This document shows positions 5,033-7,816 of a stretch of DNA of 7,816 bases, piece by piece (within the stretch, counting starts at the first letter, position 1; every line of letters starts with the position of its first letter). This DNA comes from Bacteriovorax stolpii. Its GTDB lineage: Bacteria; Bdellovibrionota; Bacteriovoracia; Bacteriovoracales; Bacteriovoracaceae. The stretch is from positions 1 through 7,816 of the forward strand of contig CAMAYW010000101.1 in the NCBI GenBank assembly GCA_945862475.1, in the 5' to 3' direction. Under the pieces are notes generated by a model. The model searched no databases and was not told the origin of the DNA. It was given only the letters and a program-made list of their open reading frames with translations. Both the position numbers and the translations under genes were made by a program.

Positions 5033-5455
5033 TCATTCATAGAAGATCGCCTCAATCGTTACCGCAAGAGCAGGATTTAGTTGTCTTCTTATTCTTAAAA
5101 TAAAGGAATTATTAAAACTTCTTCCCTGCAATTCTAAGGTAGTACGCATCTCTTTTGCACAACCCAAGCATTCCTCAAGAGTTTTTCCCACAAGATTGAC
5201 CAAGGTGACTGGCCTTGTGGTCCAATCCATGAATTTGAAAGGAGATTTTAAATCCTTGATGAATCCTGAAACGGGTCGACCTATAACGCACCCTTCTTTA
5301 CTATCGAGATTGAAAAAGAGGTAGACGTCCTCTTGAACAAGATCAAGTCCCATACCCTCAATGCATTCATCAAGTTGCTTACAAAGCTCCTGCCAATCGA
5401 GTCCGAAATGAGACGAAGTAACACACAACCAGCGACTATTAGGTAAGAAATTCAT
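5033..5455 (-). CDS. Conserved-looking hypothetical protein coupled to plsB
   Basis: I do not recognise this 140-residue protein with confidence. It has no signal peptide or membrane segment, so it is probably cytoplasmic. It seems to hold two similar halves: a helix followed by strands (about 18-65: WQELCKQLDE, then VYLFFNLDS and GCVIGRPVSGF) and again (about 82-139: PVTLVNLVGKTLEECLGCAKEM, then FILRIRR and AVTIEAIFYE). This order, with a strand-rich VxGRPV segment and a final strand, loosely resembles the GyrI-like small-molecule binding fold, but that is only an impression. Four cysteines (11, 25, 56, 95 or nearby) form no clear motif. The start at 5455 shares one base with the plsB stop (TAATG), so translation is coupled and a role near plsB is possible. 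No independent Shine-Dalgarno is clear. Confidence 0.75.
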   Translation of the reverse strand: MNFLPNSRWLCVTSSHFGLDWQELCKQLDECIEGMGLDLVQEDVYLFFNLDSKEGCVIGRPVSGFIKDLKSPFKFMDWTTRPVTLVNLVGKTLEECLGCAKEMRTTLELQGRSFNNSFILRIRRQLNPALAVTIEAIFYE

Positions 5456-7227
5456 TAAGGTAATGCCTTATTAAATTTCAAATTAATGGCAACCTGATCA
5501 TTTAAATCTCGAATAAATTTTTCAATTGAGTCATCAAGCTTACCATGATCCACTACCTTAAAGGTCCGGTCTTCGTTCCGCTCGATCACTTTTTGATTTT
5601 GATGATAAATCAAAGTGTCCTTAATAATTGGAACTGCAAAAGACTCAGGATACTTAATAACTCTCCCGTGCTCAATCTCGAGATTAAAAAGTTCTTTAGC
5701 GACCTGGACAAATCTCTCTTGTGTAAAATTTTCGAGAGAAAGATATTTAACAGCAAGACTAGAAATATAATAAGCCTCATAAAGGTAAGATAATGCCGTC
5801 GAGAACCTTCTAACCTTAGTCGCAATCTGGTAGAGCTCTTGAGAGGACAATTTCATACACTCTTCTAGTGAGTCGATTCTTCTACCGAGAGCAAATGAAA
5901 TAACATTCAGTGCCTCAACGATCATCTCTTTGATTGTTGGAAGATAAAACTCATACTTTAGCTCTTTTCTCTTCATCATCAAGAATCGAGTAAGCTGCAT
6001 TCCATCTTTAATAGAACCATTCCAAACATTAAACCAAGTGGCATTAATGATCGCAGGAACTAAAAAATGATGAAGAATCATATTTTTATGAAAAAGAACT
6101 TCCACTCTGCGCTCATCTTTAATGACGTAGTAAACTTGATTTAATCTTTCTCGCTTTAAAACTTCAATTTTTTTATTGCCAATAAACATATCTAGAGCAG
6201 ATCGAAGTGAATCTTGAAAATCATCAAGGGATAAACTTGGGGTCATTGGAATGTTTAATGCTCGACAATACTCTATGACATCAAGTGCTCTTTCTTCAAT
6301 TTGCTTCCAAGTGAGAGCACCCGAGGGCTCATCCAACATGACAAGTCCTAAAAGTGATGAAGGAGTGATCGGCATTCCACGACCAACAGCTTTGAAGTTT
6401 TCAAATGCTAAATTTTGAGTCGCTTCTTTTAAGTCACCTTTATATCCATCCACGACAATAGGCTCTCCGAAGTGAATATGGATGGTTCCCAAGCGTTTAT
6501 TGAAGAGCTTAAAGAGTTTAAAGAGCTGGGTTCCTTTTTCTGGAACTTTTTTGCCGCCACCAAGTTCTCGAGCATGGGCCTTTTCTTCTGGGATATGTTC
6601 ATGCGCAAGTGAAACTGGAACAAAGAGAAGAGGTTTTTCTTTTAGTTGCGAATGAGCTTCCAAAAGCATCTGAAAAAGACCGTACTTTGGCTTCAAGAGT
6701 TTTCCCGTTCTGGTTCGTCCACCTTCAAAGAAAAATTCTACCACCTGACCAGTCTTAAGAAGGTAATAAATATATCCCTCAAAAGTAAGTTTATAGAGTT
6801 GATCTGCAGTGAATGATCGACGAATAAAAAAAGCACCTGCTTTACCAAAGAATTGACCGAGAGGGAAAACATTCAAATTGATTCCGGCAGCAACTCTTAT
6901 AGGAATTCCAAACTTTTTAAACATGGAGTACGTGAGGGCAACATAATCAGCGTGAGACTGATGATTAGGAACTAAAATAATGTGATTCTGCTCTTTTAGT
7001 TTAAAAAAATCCATCCCTGGAGGAAGCTCAATATTGACCCCATCATAAAGTTTTAAAAAAGTGGCATCAATAAAAGCTGTCGCAGTCTTAACGACTGTAG
7101 GAGAAAACTCTCCATGAATTTCTTCAAAAAGTTTTTTTATTTTTGAGGCGTCTTCAGGTTTAGACTGAAGACGCTCTTTGATTTTGGGGTAAGTTAAAAC
7201 GATGTCAAAAGCATTGTCAGAAAACAA
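5455..7227 (-). CDS. plsB: Glycerol-3-phosphate acyltransferase, PlsB family
   Basis: A 590-residue acyltransferase that adds the first acyl chain to sn-glycerol-3-phosphate at the inner membrane, starting phospholipid synthesis. All four family blocks are present: NHQSHAD (88-94, catalytic His89 and Asp94 of HX4D), GAFFIRR (131-137), FEGGRTRTGK (167-176, phosphate binding) and VPVSLAHEHIPEE (203-215). The stretch AAGINLN (113-119) before block II is also PlsB-like. The rest (about 290-590) is mainly helical with a predicted nucleic-acid-free charged tail. It is shorter than E. coli PlsB (807), chiefly because the N-terminal region before block I is only about 85 residues. A dihydroxyacetone-phosphate acyltransferase is the closest alternative. 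TTG at 7227 is the only start codon between the in-frame TAG and the conserved region, with AGGA seven bases upstream. It begins 12 nt after the IMPDH/GMPR-family stop. Confidence 0.93.
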   Translation of the reverse strand: MFSDNAFDIVLTYPKIKERLQSKPEDASKIKKLFEEIHGEFSPTVVKTATAFIDATFLKLYDGVNIELPPGMDFFKLKEQNHIILVPNHQSHADYVALTYSMFKKFGIPIRVAAGINLNVFPLGQFFGKAGAFFIRRSFTADQLYKLTFEGYIYYLLKTGQVVEFFFEGGRTRTGKLLKPKYGLFQMLLEAHSQLKEKPLLFVPVSLAHEHIPEEKAHARELGGGKKVPEKGTQLFKLFKLFNKRLGTIHIHFGEPIVVDGYKGDLKEATQNLAFENFKAVGRGMPITPSSLLGLVMLDEPSGALTWKQIEERALDVIEYCRALNIPMTPSLSLDDFQDSLRSALDMFIGNKKIEVLKRERLNQVYYVIKDERRVEVLFHKNMILHHFLVPAIINATWFNVWNGSIKDGMQLTRFLMMKRKELKYEFYLPTIKEMIVEALNVISFALGRRIDSLEECMKLSSQELYQIATKVRRFSTALSYLYEAYYISSLAVKYLSLENFTQERFVQVAKELFNLEIEHGRVIKYPESFAVPIIKDTLIYHQNQKVIERNEDRTFKVVDHGKLDDSIEKFIRDLNDQVAINLKFNKALP

Positions 7228-7234
7228 GCAAAAA

Positions 7235-7238
7235 TCCT
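7235..7238 (-). promoter_or_regulatory. Shine-Dalgarno supporting the plsB TTG start
   Basis: AGGA on the minus strand stands seven bases before TTG 7227. The in-frame TAG at 7239-7237 overlaps it, so no earlier start is possible, and the spacing supports TTG as the true initiation codon. It lies entirely in the 12-nt gap after the preceding gene. Confidence 0.55.
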
Positions 7239-7239
7239 A

Positions 7240-7816
7240 CTAGTTAAAAAGTCCGTGTGGTTTGGACTCCATCATACCACTAGCTGTCATCTCCATGAAG
7301 CGGGCATTTTTGTTGATTTCAGAAATTGTGTTGGCATTGAGGTAAGTCATACCTGAGCGAACACCTCCAGCGAGCTCATGCACAATATTTTCAACTGAAC
7401 CTTTACAGTTAACCCAGCGCGCTTCACCTTCCGCTGCCATTCCTTGAGGAAGCTCCCCTCTCCAAGAAACTTGTGCATCCTTTGAGGCCATCCCACGATA
7501 ACGTTTACGCCCACCTTCTATTTCACCAGGAGTCTCTAAGCAACCCGAAAGCATTGAGCCCAACATCACTGTTTGAGCACCGGCCGCAAAGGCTTTCACA
7601 ATATCACCTGAGGTTTTGATCCCTCCATCTGCGATAACTGGAACATTATGTTTTCTTGCTTCAAGAACACACATCGCGACTGCAGTTAACTGAGGAACAC
7701 CGCAACCAGTAATAATTCGGGTCGTGCACATAGATCCAGGGCCAATTCCTACTTTCACTGCATCAGCTCCGTGCTCGATAAGACCTTTGACTCCTTCAGG
7801 TGAAGCAGTATTTCCC
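7240..7816 (-). CDS. IMP dehydrogenase / GMP reductase family enzyme, C-terminal 191 residues (5' end outside window)
   Basis: The frame is open to the window edge; a GTG at 7758 is an internal Val, not the start. The (beta/alpha)8 family signature is clear: GNTASPEGVKGLIEHGADAVKVG (elements GNxA and GADAVKVG), then the catalytic loop GIGPGSMCTTR with the active-site Cys at 7728-7726, VIADGGIKTSGDI, FAAGAQTVMLGSML (phosphate-binding part) and RYRGMAS. The C-terminal GGVRSGMTYLNA and PHGLFN end resemble IMPDH. IMPDH converts IMP to XMP with NAD+; GMP reductase reverses GMP to IMP with NADPH. The mobile flap here keeps the AAEG glutamate but lacks the Arg-Tyr dyad that IMPDH needs to activate water, which points towards GMP reductase or a GuaB1-like enzyme. 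The specificity is therefore left open and no symbol is given. The N-terminal part, including any CBS domains, is outside the window. Confidence 0.93.
   Translation of the reverse strand, partial: GNTASPEGVKGLIEHGADAVKVGIGPGSMCTTRIITGCGVPQLTAVAMCVLEARKHNVPVIADGGIKTSGDIVKAFAAGAQTVMLGSMLSGCLETPGEIEGGRKRYRGMASKDAQVSWRGELPQGMAAEGEARWVNCKGSVENIVHELAGGVRSGMTYLNANTISEINKNARFMEMTASGMMESKPHGLFN

Noticed and set aside
5545..6623. Short open frames on either strand inside plsB (5545-5793 +, 5610-5825 -, 6429-6623 -)
   Set aside because: All are shadows of the plsB frame, with no recognisable domain; plsB is intact across the region.
1..7816. Search by eye for a mobile element, CRISPR array, tRNA, rRNA or defence/toxin system
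   Set aside because: No transposase, integrase, spaced repeats, tRNA-like fold or toxin-antitoxin pair was seen; nearly all sequence is accounted for by housekeeping genes.

Overview
The window is AT-rich chromosomal DNA from a Gram-negative bacterium. The best guess is a Bdellovibrionota-type or other former deltaproteobacterial genome, perhaps Bacteriovorax-like. The grounds are the low GC content, a type II secretion cluster ending in a GspN of the Leptospira/deltaproteobacterial kind, and ihfA followed directly by a small MerR regulator. The taxon is inferred from content and gene order; no marker gene was compared.

Layout. (1) Bases 1-2728, + strand: the end of a type II secretion operon (3' part of gspL, then gspM and gspN) running 7 nt later into a short-chain isoprenyl diphosphate synthase (ispA-like). 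(2) Bases 2712-3522, - strand: ihfA with an acidic C-terminal extension, then a MerR-type regulator whose 3' end overlaps the ispA 3' end by 17 nt. (3) Bases 3683-5030, - strand: the translation cluster infC-rpmI-rplT with its own candidate promoter, ending at a clear intrinsic terminator. (4) Bases 5033-7816, - strand: an IMP dehydrogenase/GMP reductase family gene (5' end outside the window), a PlsB-type glycerol-3-phosphate acyltransferase, and an unrecognised 140-residue protein, tightly packed and probably co-transcribed.

How the genes work together. GspL, GspM and GspN belong to the inner-membrane part of the type II secretion machine. IspA makes prenyl diphosphate for quinones and for the carrier lipid of wall synthesis. 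PlsB starts membrane phospholipid synthesis. IF3, L35 and L20 form the conserved infC-rpmI-rplT unit, normally autoregulated in bacteria. The usual downstream neighbours pheST are missing here; a terminator and then ihfA-merR follow instead.

Most of the window is housekeeping and I see no defence system, mobile element, CRISPR array, tRNA or rRNA. The points most worth attention are in the translation cluster. infC lacks a plausible ATG/GTG/TTG start and very probably starts at ATA, with an ideal Shine-Dalgarno. The gaps infC-rpmI and rpmI-rplT both carry minus-strand hairpins, two of them followed by U-tracts, which suggests graded termination or attenuation within the operon. Secondary points are the acidic tail of IHF-alpha, the altered second aspartate-rich region of IspA and the absence of the Arg-Tyr dyad in the IMPDH/GMPR flap. 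No stretch over 300 bases is gene-free; the longest gap (3523-3718) holds a terminator and a candidate promoter.
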